From Thermoplasmatales archaeon SW_10_69_26 (GTDB lineage Archaea; Thermoplasmatota; SW-10-69-26): a stretch of DNA of 64,000 nucleotides. A program made the translations under genes and the position numbers. Below the pieces are notes generated by a model, which was not told the origin of the DNA, made no database searches, and was given only the letters and a program-made list of their open reading frames with translations. This document shows, piece by piece, positions 29,230-37,580 of the stretch (positions are counted from its first letter, which is position 1; every line of letters starts with the position of its first letter). Where the stretch lies: assembly GCA_003009755.1 (NCBI GenBank), contig PXUB01000037.1, positions 1 through 64,000 of the forward strand. Direction: 5' to 3'.

Positions 29230-29510
29230 AACCCATCGTCGAAGGAGCGTTCGGCGACGTCCGTGTAATAGGCCACCGTCTTCGCTTCCTCGAACCCCAG
29301 GATCTGGACCAGGTCGTCGAACCCGATCTTCCCCTCGGCGAAGCGCTCGGATGCAAGCCCGCGGATCTCCGAGAGGCTTTGCTCCTTGTCGAGGTAGTCC
29401 TGAAGCGCCTCCCGAACGAGATCGGACTTGTTCGCGTGCTTCTCGGCCGCCAGTTCCTGGAGCCGCCGCGAGAGCTCCTCTTCCAAGCGCACCGTGAGGA
29501 CGCTACCCAT
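29226..29510 (-). CDS. Ribbon-helix-helix antitoxin
   Basis: 94 residues. Residues 3-45 are a ribbon-helix-helix DNA-binding domain (VLTVRLEEELSRRLQELA, then KSDLVREALQDYLD). The C-terminal half (about 48-94) is acidic and would wrap the PIN toxin. Such antitoxins bind their own promoter. A TATA-like CTTATGAA lies about 28 nt upstream, overlapping an imperfect inverted repeat that could be the operator. First of the two genes; the toxin follows with a four-base overlap. Confidence 0.85.
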   Translation of the reverse strand: MGSVLTVRLEEELSRRLQELAAEKHANKSDLVREALQDYLDKEQSLSEIRGLASERFAEGKIGFDDLVQILGFEEAKTVAYYTDVAERSFDDGL

Positions 29511-29522
29511 GAAGGCGTATTA

Positions 29523-29545
29523 CGTTGTCATACTTTCATAAGCGT
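29523..29545 (-). promoter_or_regulatory. Promoter/operator of the toxin-antitoxin pair
   Basis: Minus-strand GCTTATGAA at 29535-29543 is placed about 28 nt above the antitoxin ATG. The imperfect inverted repeat TATGaaaGTATG overlaps it, a natural site for autorepression by the ribbon-helix-helix protein. Regulation is inferred. Confidence 0.4.
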
Positions 29546-29642
29546 TTCGGCGCGTTCGGCGATGTTGGAAAGCGAGGTCGGCCACCGACCCAGCCCGGCG
29601 GAGGTAGGGTGTGACCTGGCCCCCGGCCCTCGCCCGAGCGGG

Positions 29643-29777
29643 TCAGCTCCGGGGAGATCGCTCGTCCTCCGCGGGGAGGAGGTCGGCGGTGGCCGGGACG
29701 GTGACGAGGGCGATCGCGGCGGCGAGCACGGCAAGGCGGCGGGGCGACTCGATGAGCAAGCCTGCGGCCTCCGTCAC
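29643..29777 (-). pseudogene. Truncated N-terminus of the repeat-protein gene
   Basis: A GTG at 29777 opens 44 codons. The first 31 equal the signal peptide of the repeat protein at 28498 (TEAAGLLIESPRRL and onward). The sequence then turns into an unrelated short tail ending in TGA. It retains the promoter of the intact gene. It is a duplication scar, perhaps left when the toxin-antitoxin pair arrived; a short secreted peptide could still be made. Confidence 0.8.
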
Positions 29778-29817
29778 CGGGAGCGGGCCCGTGCACGGTT
29801 AAGCGTTGCTTGACAAA
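29684..29817. repeat. 134-bp direct repeat, copy 2
   Basis: This matches 28405-28538 with two differences. Directly after it a 13-base unit GTTGCTTGACAAA occurs twice in tandem (29805-29830), where copy 1 has it once. Both outer edges are abrupt. Confidence 0.92.
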
Positions 29818-29937
29818 GTTGCTTGACAAAAGCACAACTATTCCACGCCCGTGAGGGGCCGACCCCCGGAATATCCGATACTGTTCACCAGAAACGCCTA
29901 AGGCCGCCCCCGCCCATCCCCCGACCGCAACCTCCCC

Positions 29938-31611
29938 ATGAGAAGCGCCGAGATCGTCGTTGGAGCCCTCCTCCTCGTCTCCGGGACGGCCATCCCGGGC
30001 CTCCCCATCCTCGAGGACGAGACCGCGACCAACTCCTCCGTCCGGGCCGAGGCCGTCTTCGAGACCGCCCAGTACGCCGGCCCCGCCGAGATCGAGGCGG
30101 ACGGCGGCGCATTATGGAGCGAGGGGAGCCTCGAGGCGACGATCGTCGCCGAGTCGGTGACGGTGACCCGCTACGTCTGGGAGGGCGCCCACGTCGACAC
30201 CTGGACCGGCCAGGAGGACGGCCTCTGGGCCTCGACGCACCATGGCAAGGGGACCACCGAGCGCTCGGCGACGACGTACGAGAACGCCACCATCCGGATC
30301 GACACGACGTCCGAGGCCGTGATGTCCGCCTGGCCCAACGCCACCCGCGGGCCCACGACGTTCGCCGCCGACCTCGCCGCCGACGAGACCCCGCCCATCG
30401 TCGCCTCCCCCAGCGGGACCATCCTCTGGCTGCTGTACTCGGGGTTCGACCACCACGTCGAGGGACCCCTCTTCGCCCTCGGCCACAACGGCGGCCGTAT
30501 CCACGACGCCTGGGTCGAGGACGCGGAGATCGAGCAGCTTGGCATCCAAGGCGCCCTCGACCTGAACGTGCTGGGCGGTAAGGTTACCGTGGAGACCGAC
30601 GACGGGACGGACACCTATCGGACCGGCGTCGAGCAGACCGAGACCGAGACGGACGTCCACGAGAACACGGTCAGGACCAAGCGCGTCCACGCCCTCGTCC
30701 ACGTCACCGACGCCACCTTCCGGACGTCGATGGGCGAGGCCGAGAGCGTGTTCCTCGCCCAGGAGCCCACCTGGACGATCAACGGGAGCCTGCGGATGGA
30801 CGCCCGGGAGGGCGAGGTCCGGACCGGTGCCGAGGACGCGACGCTCGACAACGACACGCTCGCCGTCCTAGGCAACACGACCCTGGACCTGGCGGCCCAG
30901 GGCGAGACGCCGGACCCCTCGGACCCCCAGCCGTACCCGCGGGAGGAGCGCCCGACCCGGCCCATCGAGGCCGAGATGACCAGCGACGCCGACCAGGTGA
31001 GCGTCGACGGCCAGACGCACGACCTGCCGGAGCCGTTTCTCGTCATTGCCACGCAGAATCCCGTCGAACAGGAGGGCACCTTCCGGCCGCATCCACGAGC
31101 ACATCCTGGAGGCCGGCATGGCCCACGTCCGCCGCGTCGCCCGCGACCTCGAGATCCCGGTCTCGTCGGCCATGTACCACTTGCGCGTGCTCCGCGAGGC
31201 TGGCCTGCTCGTCCGGGTGAAGCGCGAGGGGTACACCGTCTACTTCTCGTGCGACCGCTTCGACGTCGACGAGAAGAAGCGTCTGGCCCTGCTTGCCGGC
31301 GGCCCCCGCCGCGATATCGCCTCCACGCTCGCCGAGCGGGGCGCCATGACCCAGGCGGCCCTCGCCGAGCTGCTCGAGGTGAGCCAGTCGACGGTCTCCA
31401 GGCAGATCGCCAAGCTCGAGGAGGCCGGTCTCGTCGAGGGGAACGGGAACCACGGCATCCGGTACCGGCCCGCCGGCCTGCTTCGGGAGTGGCTCGGGCT
31501 GGAGAGCGAGGGCGCAGGTGGGGCGGGATCGGGCGGCGAGTGAGGGCCTGGCCGGGCCCACCCCCGTTCATCGTCACCGGCTGGTTCTGCCGGCCACGTG
31601 AACGTTCTTGA
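29938..31611 (+). CDS. Secreted surface protein with a moxR fragment fused at its end
   Basis: The ATG at 29938 opens a protein with an N-terminal hydrophobic segment ([18 protein letters not shown]) and about 330 acidic, strand-rich residues (for example [23 protein letters not shown]). No family is recognised. At residues 353-382 the frame enters a piece of a MoxR-type AAA ATPase ([13 protein letters not shown] and on). From 31084 it runs in the wrong phase through the regulator gene, giving an Arg/Pro-rich tail that is not a natural protein. So the true C-terminus is lost. A TATA-like CCTAAGG lies about 38 nt upstream of the start. Confidence 0.6.
   Translation: MRSAEIVVGALLLVSGTAIPGLPILEDETATNSSVRAEAVFETAQYAGPAEIEADGGALWSEGSLEATIVAESVTVTRYVWEGAHVDTWTGQEDGLWASTHHGKGTTERSATTYENATIRIDTTSEAVMSAWPNATRGPTTFAADLAADETPPIVASPSGTILWLLYSGFDHHVEGPLFALGHNGGRIHDAWVEDAEIEQLGIQGALDLNVLGGKVTVETDDGTDTYRTGVEQTETETDVHENTVRTKRVHALVHVTDATFRTSMGEAESVFLAQEPTWTINGSLRMDAREGEVRTGAEDATLDNDTLAVLGNTTLDLAAQGETPDPSDPQPYPREERPTRPIEAEMTSDADQVSVDGQTHDLPEPFLVIATQNPVEQEGTFRPHPRAHPGGRHGPRPPRRPRPRDPGLVGHVPLARAPRGWPARPGEARGVHRLLLVRPLRRRREEASGPACRRPPPRYRLHARRAGRHDPGGPRRAARGEPVDGLQADRQARGGRSRRGEREPRHPVPARRPASGVARAGERGRRWGGIGRRVRAWPGPPPFIVTGWFCRPRERS
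30994..31083 (+). pseudogene. Fragment of a moxR-type ATPase gene
   Basis: Thirty codons encode [20 protein letters not shown] and the following NPVEQEGTF. These match the sensor-1 region of MoxR ATPases; the intact copy at 41358-42329 reads PFFVLATQNPIEQEGTY here. The fragment differs from that gene at many residues, so it came from another moxR paralogue. Both edges are abrupt: surface protein on the left, regulator on the right. Confidence 0.8.
31046..31543 (+). CDS. Tandem winged-helix transcription regulator, 5' truncated
   Basis: From codon 15 (31088) onward the protein has two winged-helix domains. The first is [18 protein letters not shown] through [20 protein letters not shown], and the second is [20 protein letters not shown] through [11 protein letters not shown]. 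This double ArsR/MarR-like layout is common in archaeal DNA-binding regulators. The first 14 codons come from the moxR fragment in another phase, starting at a TTG, so the natural 5' end was lost in a rearrangement. An internal ATG (codon 25) could also be used but would cut into the first domain. It may be non-functional. Confidence 0.7.
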   Translation: MPRRIPSNRRAPSGRIHEHILEAGMAHVRRVARDLEIPVSSAMYHLRVLREAGLLVRVKREGYTVYFSCDRFDVDEKKRLALLAGGPRRDIASTLAERGAMTQAALAELLEVSQSTVSRQIAKLEEAGLVEGNGNHGIRYRPAGLLREWLGLESEGAGGAGSGGE

Positions 31612-31680
31612 GGGCCCGGGCGGGGCGGTCTCGGCCACGAGGCGGCGCGGCGGCGCCGCTTCTCCGCGCAACGCCTCTGA

Positions 31681-32010
31681 ACCCAAGACGAGTTGGTCTG
31701 GCTCAAGGAACCCAAGTTCCACGACGAGCGGGACCGCCTGCTCCGCCAACGCGTCCTCCACATCGACGCCCTCGAGGAACGCAAAGCCATCCTCGAGCCC
31801 CTCCTCGCGGGGTTGGCGTTAGAGGACGAGCCGGCGCACTGGTTGATGAGCATCCCCGGGTGCCGGTGGTACCTGGCGATGTACATCCTCAGCGAGGTCG
31901 GCACCATCAATCGGTTCGACAGCGTGGACGCGTTCAAGAAGTACAGCGCGTGCTGTCCCCGCAAGCAACCCACGGGCGGCCGGCAGGACCCGTACGGGGT
32001 GGTCCAGCAT
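31681..32010 (+). pseudogene. IS110-family transposase fragment
   Basis: About 110 codons match the C-terminal (transposase_20) region of IS110/IS116/IS902 transposases. They include LMSIPGCRWYLAMYILSEVG, the NRFDSVDAFKKYSA segment and CPRKQPTGGR. The N-terminal DEDD catalytic half is missing, and the 3' end is cut by the IS6-like remnant at 32012. It is dead as a transposase. Confidence 0.8.
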
Positions 32011-32011
32011 G

Positions 32012-32196
32012 GGCCGCTGTCAAGGCAAGCAGGCGGACGGATCCTGATTGAACAACCAGGCGAACGCCTGAGCCCACGCCTCGACCTCTTCTCTCAAGGC
32101 GTTCCTCGACGAGCGTCTGCGGAACGGGCCGATCCGTGCTTTGAGCAGGCCAACCCAGGTTTCCACCCTGTTCCGAACGCCGCCCGACGTGACTTG
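32012..32196 (-). pseudogene. IS6-like transposase 3' remnant, copy 2
   Basis: 185 bases matching 18815-18999. Read on the minus strand it encodes about 58 C-terminal residues (VTSGGVRNRVETWVGLLKAR and on, ending in CLP) and keeps the natural TGA stop at 32020-32022. It abuts the IS110 fragment, so one element jumped or recombined into the other. The remaining transposase is missing. Confidence 0.8.
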
Positions 32197-32594
32197 GCCG
32201 TTTCGCGGTCGAGGACGGGGCCGACCCGCCCCAGCGGGCCTTCTGCGAGGAGGACGGCCACGCCGAGCACCAGGCCCCGACCCGAGCGGCGACCGCGTAG
32301 CCCTGATCGCTCCCGCGTCCCCCGCCTCCAGCGAGCGGCGTTTCACCGACCGAGCCACACCGTTTCCCGATCGGCCCAATCGGCTCAAGTGTCCCCCAGC
32401 CGAGTCCCGGTCGAGGTGACCGAGGACATGAGGACACGACCGATCGAGGACCACGCCGCTCTCGCCCGCCCTGGGTCAGTGGGGCGAGGCCCCGAGGAAC
32501 CAGAGCAGGGCGGTCTTCGCGATGGAGACACCGTCTCGCATCCGGGTCCGCCGTCTGTTTTCGTCTTTCCCGACTTCCACGGTTGCGGTCATCC
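32197..32594. other. Non-coding stretch between transposase debris and an ABC operon
   Basis: About 400 bases. On the minus strand a short segment around 32215-32290 reads like a decayed membrane helix (LVLGVAVLLAEGPLGRVG), perhaps the rest of a broken gene. No complete gene, RNA or clear TATA box is seen. A TTTTCGTCTTTCC tract just before 32595 may serve as promoter or terminator. Confidence 0.35.
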
Positions 32595-33506
32595 ATGATC
32601 ACGTGCCAGGAGATCACGAAGAGCTACGGGGAACACGTCGTCCTCGCGTCCGTCAACCTCGATGTGCGGCGGGGCGAGACCTACGGTCTGCTCGGCCCCA
32701 ACGGGGCGGGGAAGACCACGACGTTCAAGCTCGTCCTCGGCCTCGAGGATCTCGACAGCGGTCGGGTCCTGGTGGGGAACAGGGACGTCGACAAGGACCG
32801 GGCGAGGTTCCTGGCCGACGTCGGCTACGTTCCCGAGGTCGTACCCGTCGAACCCCGCAAGACGGCCCGACAGAACCTGCGAGACGTCGGCCGATTGTAC
32901 GATGTCGCCTCCCAGGAACTCGAGGACCGCATCCCGGAACTGCTGTCGTTCGTTGGCCTATCGGGGACAGGGGGCGATCGCGTCACCACGTTCTCGAAGG
33001 GGATGCGCCAGCGACTGGGGATCGCGCGGAGCCTGCTCCACCGTCCCGACCTGTTGCTGTTGGACGAACCGTTCAGCGGGCTCGACCCCGAGGCCCAACG
33101 AGAGCTTAGACGTCTCGTCGAAACGCTGGCCTCGGAGGGACTGGCCTTGCTGATCGCGACCCATCGCCTGGCGGAGGCCTCCGAGATGTGTGACCGGGTC
33201 GGGATCCTCCACGAGGGACGCCTCCGTCAAGAGGTCCCGCTCGATGACCGGTCCCGGGAGAGCATCCACGCCAACTTCCTTGCCCCCGTCGGCGAGGAGG
33301 TCCTGGCGGCCGTGAACGATCTCGACGGCGTGGGCGCTGTCGAGCGGGGGAACGGGTGGGCTCGGATCCTCGCCGACGACGATTTGGGCGTCTCCCAGGT
33401 CCGAAGCATCCTCCAGGGGAAGGCCCGTCTCACCCGATACCGGAGCCCGAAACGGGAGCTCGAAGGTCTCTACGACCGCGTCACCAGCGAGGGGTCGAAG
33501 GCATGA
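32595..33506 (+). CDS. ABC transporter ATP-binding protein (ABC-2 export type)
   Basis: 303 residues. Walker A GPNGAGKTTT (about 36-45), Q-loop region, signature FSKGMRQR, Walker B LLLLDEPFSGLDP and switch His in ATHRL are intact. The C-terminal 90 residues are an extension typical of ATPases that pair with ABC-2 permeases. Start ATG at 32595; a TTG four codons upstream is less likely. Its stop overlaps the permease start (ATGA). With the next two genes it forms an exporter with a secreted partner. Cargo unknown. Confidence 0.9.
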   Translation: MITCQEITKSYGEHVVLASVNLDVRRGETYGLLGPNGAGKTTTFKLVLGLEDLDSGRVLVGNRDVDKDRARFLADVGYVPEVVPVEPRKTARQNLRDVGRLYDVASQELEDRIPELLSFVGLSGTGGDRVTTFSKGMRQRLGIARSLLHRPDLLLLDEPFSGLDPEAQRELRRLVETLASEGLALLIATHRLAEASEMCDRVGILHEGRLRQEVPLDDRSRESIHANFLAPVGEEVLAAVNDLDGVGAVERGNGWARILADDDLGVSQVRSILQGKARLTRYRSPKRELEGLYDRVTSEGSKA

Positions 33507-34255
33507 TCGGCCCCCTCCGCCGGGAGATGACGACGATGTTGATGAGCTGGCGGCTCCCCGTGTTCCTCTTGGTCGCCGGCGGGTACCTCACCTACAAGCT
33601 GTCCACCCTCCTCGCCGATCCGACCGTCGCCGTCGCCTCGGCCTGGACGGTTCTGCCCGGCCTCGTCGAGGCCGGCCTCCTCCTCGTTCTCGGCCTGGCT
33701 TTCCTCTTCTCGCTCGACGCGCTCTCCCGCGAGCGGGATTCCGGCATGATGGCGATCCTCCGCGTGACCCCGGTCACCTCCCACCGGATCGTCGCGGCGA
33801 AGCTCACCGTGCTCGCCGTCATCTACGTGGCTGTGGCGTTGCTGCTGGTGGCTGGGGCCGCCGTCGCCTCGTTCGCGGTCGGGGGACCACTGTTGTCCGC
33901 ACTGCTCGGGTTCCTCGGCCCGCTCACGCTGGTCTTTTCGTTCCTCGCCGGGCTCGGGCTCTTCATCTCGGCGGCCACCGGCTCGGCTCGGACGTCGTTC
34001 GTCGTCGGTGCCCTGTCGTTCCTCCCGCTTTGGCTGACGATGGAACCGGATGGCCCGGGACAGGTCCTCCTCTACCACCTCGGGGCCGGATCCGCGAGCG
34101 CCTGGATCCCTCTCGAGGCGGCCTACCTGGCCGGCCTCTCCCCGTTGAGCGCTTTCCAAACGCGGTGGCCAGCTCTCGTCGGCGCGGGCGTCCTCGGTCT
34201 CGTCCTCGCCGCGATCGCTGGGACCGTCATCGATCGCCGGGAGGTGAGCCTGTGA
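33503..34255 (+). CDS. ABC-2 type permease
   Basis: 250 residues with six hydrophobic segments (starting near 17, 50, 103, 130, 160 and 225). The pattern LDALSRERDSGMMAILRVTP between the second and third is typical of ABC-2 export permeases. Starts at the ATGA overlap with the ATPase gene and ends in a GTGA overlap with the next gene, so the three are translated together. It would form a homodimer channel with the ATPase at the membrane. Confidence 0.85.
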   Translation: MIGPLRREMTTMLMSWRLPVFLLVAGGYLTYKLSTLLADPTVAVASAWTVLPGLVEAGLLLVLGLAFLFSLDALSRERDSGMMAILRVTPVTSHRIVAAKLTVLAVIYVAVALLLVAGAAVASFAVGGPLLSALLGFLGPLTLVFSFLAGLGLFISAATGSARTSFVVGALSFLPLWLTMEPDGPGQVLLYHLGAGSASAWIPLEAAYLAGLSPLSAFQTRWPALVGAGVLGLVLAAIAGTVIDRREVSL

Positions 34256-35838
34256 AACGGATCTTGCCCCTCCTGCTCCTCGCCGGCGCCGGCCTCCTGT
34301 TGATCCCACCGGCCCAGGGCGATTCGCCGAGCGTGATGGTCGACGTCGAAGGCGACTGGAGCTCGGACTCCAACGCGCTCGTCTTCCCCGTCGGGACCCC
34401 CCGCGCGATCGACACGACGGTCGCGAACACCGCCGAGGAGCCGGTCGAGGGCCAGCTCGTCGCCGAGGCGACCATCGGCGAAGAGGTCGCTCGCTGGGAG
34501 CAACCCGTCAGGGTCCCCGCCGGCTCGCAGATCCAGCGGCAGCTCGAGGTACGCTGGCCGGCCCTCCAGTCGGCGACGGTGACCGTCACCTTCGACGGGG
34601 AAGCCGAGTCCTCCGAGGCCTTCGCTCAGGGGTTCGGCGTGCCGGCGCTCGACGTCGAGTTCGATCGTCTGCACGAGAAGGGGCGCTACCTGCCCTACGA
34701 CAAGCCCCTGACCCCCACCGCGAGCGTCGAGAACCTCGCCGGGGAGCCGTCGAACCGCACGGAGCTCGCGCTCACGATCGAGAGCTTGGAGGAAGCCGCG
34801 AGGACCGACCTCGCCCCGATCGAGGCGGGCGGAACCCGCGAGATCGAGCTACCCTCGCTGCATCCCTCCGACTCTGGCAGCCTGTCGGTGGGCGGCGCCG
34901 GGTCCACGGCGACGACGTCGTTATCGGGGAAGATGATCGCCACGCCGGAGGGTCCCTCCGCCTACGAGGGTCCGCTCTTCGATTTCGAGGTCCGTGAGGG
35001 CGTGGTCCGATCGGCGGGCACGGCCGGTTTCTTGGCCCACGTTCTCAAGGGCACCGCCCTGGAGCTGGCGGCGTCCTCCGTGACGCCCGGGGAGCCCTCG
35101 ACCGCCACCGTCTGGGTCGCGAACTTCCGCGGCGAGGGAACCGCCGGCGCGCGTCTGGACGCCGAGATCTCCCCCCTGCTCATGTCGGGGCCGGACCCCA
35201 GCGAGTCGACGGTCGAAACGCGTTCGCTGTATCTCGACCCCTACGAGGAGAGGCTCGTCACCTTCACCTTCGAGCCGACCGTCGTGGGTCCCCACCGCCT
35301 GCAGGCGGACATCGACGGGTACGTCCTGGGGGCCTCGCTGGATGAGGTTCTGGCTCCCGATCTCGGTGCCCCCGTCCAGGATTGGCAGCTCGAGGATTCC
35401 ACCCCATCGCTCGCGACCGGCGAGGAGACCGAGATCGAGCTCTCCTGGACCCCCGCGGAGGGGTTCGAGGAGGGAACGGTCGGTCTGGCGATCACCCCTG
35501 TCCGGCAGGAGAACCAGCGGCTGGATCCCCGCTTCGGCGGCTCGGGGGACCAAGCCGAGTTCGTGACCACCCGCACCCTCGACACGCAGATCGTGAACGC
35601 CTCGACCGGCGAACGGACGACCACCTTCCAGCTAACGGCGCATGCCACGGGCATCTTCGACGTCGCCCCCTACATGGAGACGGACGCGGGGATCTCGTCG
35701 TTCCCGGACCCCGCATCGGGCAAGCGACGCCTGGAGGTCGTGGACGAGAGCCCGGACCAGCTTGGTCCCTGGCTCCCGGCGATCGCCTCAGCCTTGCTGG
35801 CGGGCGTGGTCACCACGTGTCGCTTCCGCGCCGCCTGA
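34252..35838 (+). CDS. Secreted membrane-anchored protein of the exporter operon
   Basis: 528 residues from a GTG that overlaps the permease stop. It has an N-terminal signal peptide (ILPLLLLAGAGLLLIPPAQG) and a large extracellular part with three or four Ig-like strand-rich domains (for example SVENLAGEPSNRTELALTIE and TATVWVANFRGEGTAGARL). One C-terminal membrane helix (WLPAIASALLAGVVTT) is followed by Arg residues that would face the cytoplasm. Linked genes suggest it works with the ABC exporter at the cell surface, as cargo or as periplasm-like accessory. No enzyme motif seen. Confidence 0.75.
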   Translation: MKRILPLLLLAGAGLLLIPPAQGDSPSVMVDVEGDWSSDSNALVFPVGTPRAIDTTVANTAEEPVEGQLVAEATIGEEVARWEQPVRVPAGSQIQRQLEVRWPALQSATVTVTFDGEAESSEAFAQGFGVPALDVEFDRLHEKGRYLPYDKPLTPTASVENLAGEPSNRTELALTIESLEEAARTDLAPIEAGGTREIELPSLHPSDSGSLSVGGAGSTATTSLSGKMIATPEGPSAYEGPLFDFEVREGVVRSAGTAGFLAHVLKGTALELAASSVTPGEPSTATVWVANFRGEGTAGARLDAEISPLLMSGPDPSESTVETRSLYLDPYEERLVTFTFEPTVVGPHRLQADIDGYVLGASLDEVLAPDLGAPVQDWQLEDSTPSLATGEETEIELSWTPAEGFEEGTVGLAITPVRQENQRLDPRFGGSGDQAEFVTTRTLDTQIVNASTGERTTTFQLTAHATGIFDVAPYMETDAGISSFPDPASGKRRLEVVDESPDQLGPWLPAIASALLAGVVTTCRFRAA

Positions 35839-35898
35839 GGGTCCCCGATGCGCGGGAGCCCATCCCCGTCCGGCTTCGAGCTCCGGCTTCCCCGCCCT

Positions 35899-36648
35899 CT
35901 ACCCGCCTTCGCTGCCCGTGATCTCGCGGCGGCGGAACCACAGCGTTCCCAGCAACCCGGCGACGACGGCGATCGCGACGAGCACGACGACGGCGGTCGT
36001 CGTCGTGGCGGGGTCGACGATCTCGCCGGCGAAGAGGCCGCCGCTGACGAAGCCCTGTTGGTCGACGATCGAGCGCACCCAGTAGGCGACGGTGGCCTTG
36101 CGGAACACGAGCCCGCTGCCGGCCACGATCGACTCCCAGCCGACCAGGTAGCCGAGGCCGAGCAGGATCGGACGCTCGACGAAGGCGCCGAGCAGGGCGA
36201 ACAGGCTCGTGTACGCCAGGGAGGCCATCCCGGTGACGAGCCAGGTGAGGCCGACGAGCTCGGCGTCGAGGTGCCCGATGGCGGGGAACACGAGCGTGAG
36301 CCCGATGCCGGCGAGCAGCCAGGTGGCCAGCGCGGCGCCGGTCATGCGCGTGGCGAGCAGCTGGCCGCGCGAGACGGGCCGGGTGGCCAGGTGCACGATG
36401 GTGCCCTGCATCAGCTCCTCGCGCAAGGTCGCGACGCCGATGAACAACGCCATCAGCGGCACGACGAGGCCGACACCGACGACGAAGAGCACGAACGTCG
36501 TCTCGGCTTCGGCCGCGGCCTCGCTCCAGCGTCGCAGGCCCAGGCCCAGCAGAGCCGGGGCCAGCGCGAGCAGGGCGAGCCCGATCCGTCGGCGGCCGGT
36601 GAAGGCCTCGCGCAGGGCGTGGCGGGTGAGGGCGAGGTTGGCGTTCAC
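35899..36648 (-). CDS. ABC-2 type permease
   Basis: 249 residues, GTG start overlapping the upstream ATPase stop. Six membrane segments, with the cytoplasmic loop GVATLREELMQGTIVHLATRP that marks ABC-2 permeases with VanZ-like or ABC2_membrane_2 folds. It is the last gene of a four-gene exporter cluster made of two ATPase-permease pairs. Cargo cannot be told. Confidence 0.85.
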   Translation of the reverse strand: MNANLALTRHALREAFTGRRRIGLALLALAPALLGLGLRRWSEAAAEAETTFVLFVVGVGLVVPLMALFIGVATLREELMQGTIVHLATRPVSRGQLLATRMTGAALATWLLAGIGLTLVFPAIGHLDAELVGLTWLVTGMASLAYTSLFALLGAFVERPILLGLGYLVGWESIVAGSGLVFRKATVAYWVRSIVDQQGFVSGGLFAGEIVDPATTTTAVVVLVAIAVVAGLLGTLWFRRREITGSEGG

Positions 36649-37580
36649 TCCGAGGCCCCCTTGGTGAGGTAGTTGAAGACGGCTTGGAGGTTGTCGTCGG
36701 GGCTGAGCAGCTCCTGGATGTCGTAACCCTCCTCGAGGATCGTGTCGCGCAACCGGTCGTAGAAGACGTCGGGGGCGCGGGTCTCGGCCAGCACCTCGCC
36801 CGGGTCGTCGTCGGTGGGCTCGCTCACGCGGACGCGGACGACGTCGTCGTGGGCGATCAGCGAGGTCGCCAGCTCGCGGGGTTGGCCCAGGCGGATGGTG
36901 ATCTTGTGCGGGTGCTCGTCCATGATGTCGCGGATGCGGTGGATGTCGCCCTGGGCGACGATGCGGCCGCCGACGAGGACGACGATCTCGCGCGTGAGGG
37001 TCTCGATCTCGTGCAGCACGTGGCTGGAGAACAGGATCGAGCGGCCCGCCTCGTCGATGTCCGTTAAAAGCTCCATCATCTCGCGGCGGCCGACCGGGTC
37101 GAGGCCGCCGAAGGGTTCGTCGAGCACGAGCAGCTCGGGCTCGTGCACGAGCGCCATCGCCAGCTTCAGGCGCTGGCGCATCCCGCGGGAGTAGCCGCCG
37201 GCCGGGCGGTCGGCGGCCTCGGCCAGGCCCACGCGGGCCAGCCAGTCGTCGGCGGCCGAACGCGTGCCGGTCTCGGTCAGGTCGGCGGCCAGGTGGGCGT
37301 GGTCGCGCCCGGTGCGCTCCTCCCACAGGGACAGCGTCTCGGGCACGAACCCGATGCGTTCGCGCAGCTGGGCGTTGCCCCAGGGATCCTCGCCGAGCAC
37401 GCGCAGTCGGCCCGTGCTGGGCTCCAGTTGCCCGGTGAGGAGGCCCAGAAGCGTCGTCTTGCCGGCGCCGTTGGGGCCCACGAGCCCGGTCAGGCCAGCC
37501 TCGAGATCCAGGGAGACGTCGTTGAGCGCGACGACGTCGCCGTACCACTTGGAGACGTCCTCGAGCTCGAGCACGCTCAT
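36645..37580 (-). CDS. ABC transporter ATP-binding protein (ABC-2 export type)
   Basis: 311 residues. It has Walker A GPNGAGKTT (about 36-44), signature YSRGMRQRL, Walker B LLVLDEPFGGLDP and switch His in SSHVLHE. The C-terminal 90 residues form an extension with HPHKITIRLGQPREL, seen in exporters of the NatA/CcmA branch. The ATG overlaps the preceding permease's TGA by four bases. It pairs with the permease at 35899-36648. Confidence 0.9.
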   Translation of the reverse strand: MSVLELEDVSKWYGDVVALNDVSLDLEAGLTGLVGPNGAGKTTLLGLLTGQLEPSTGRLRVLGEDPWGNAQLRERIGFVPETLSLWEERTGRDHAHLAADLTETGTRSAADDWLARVGLAEAADRPAGGYSRGMRQRLKLAMALVHEPELLVLDEPFGGLDPVGRREMMELLTDIDEAGRSILFSSHVLHEIETLTREIVVLVGGRIVAQGDIHRIRDIMDEHPHKITIRLGQPRELATSLIAHDDVVRVRVSEPTDDDPGEVLAETRAPDVFYDRLRDTILEEGYDIQELLSPDDNLQAVFNYLTKGASE

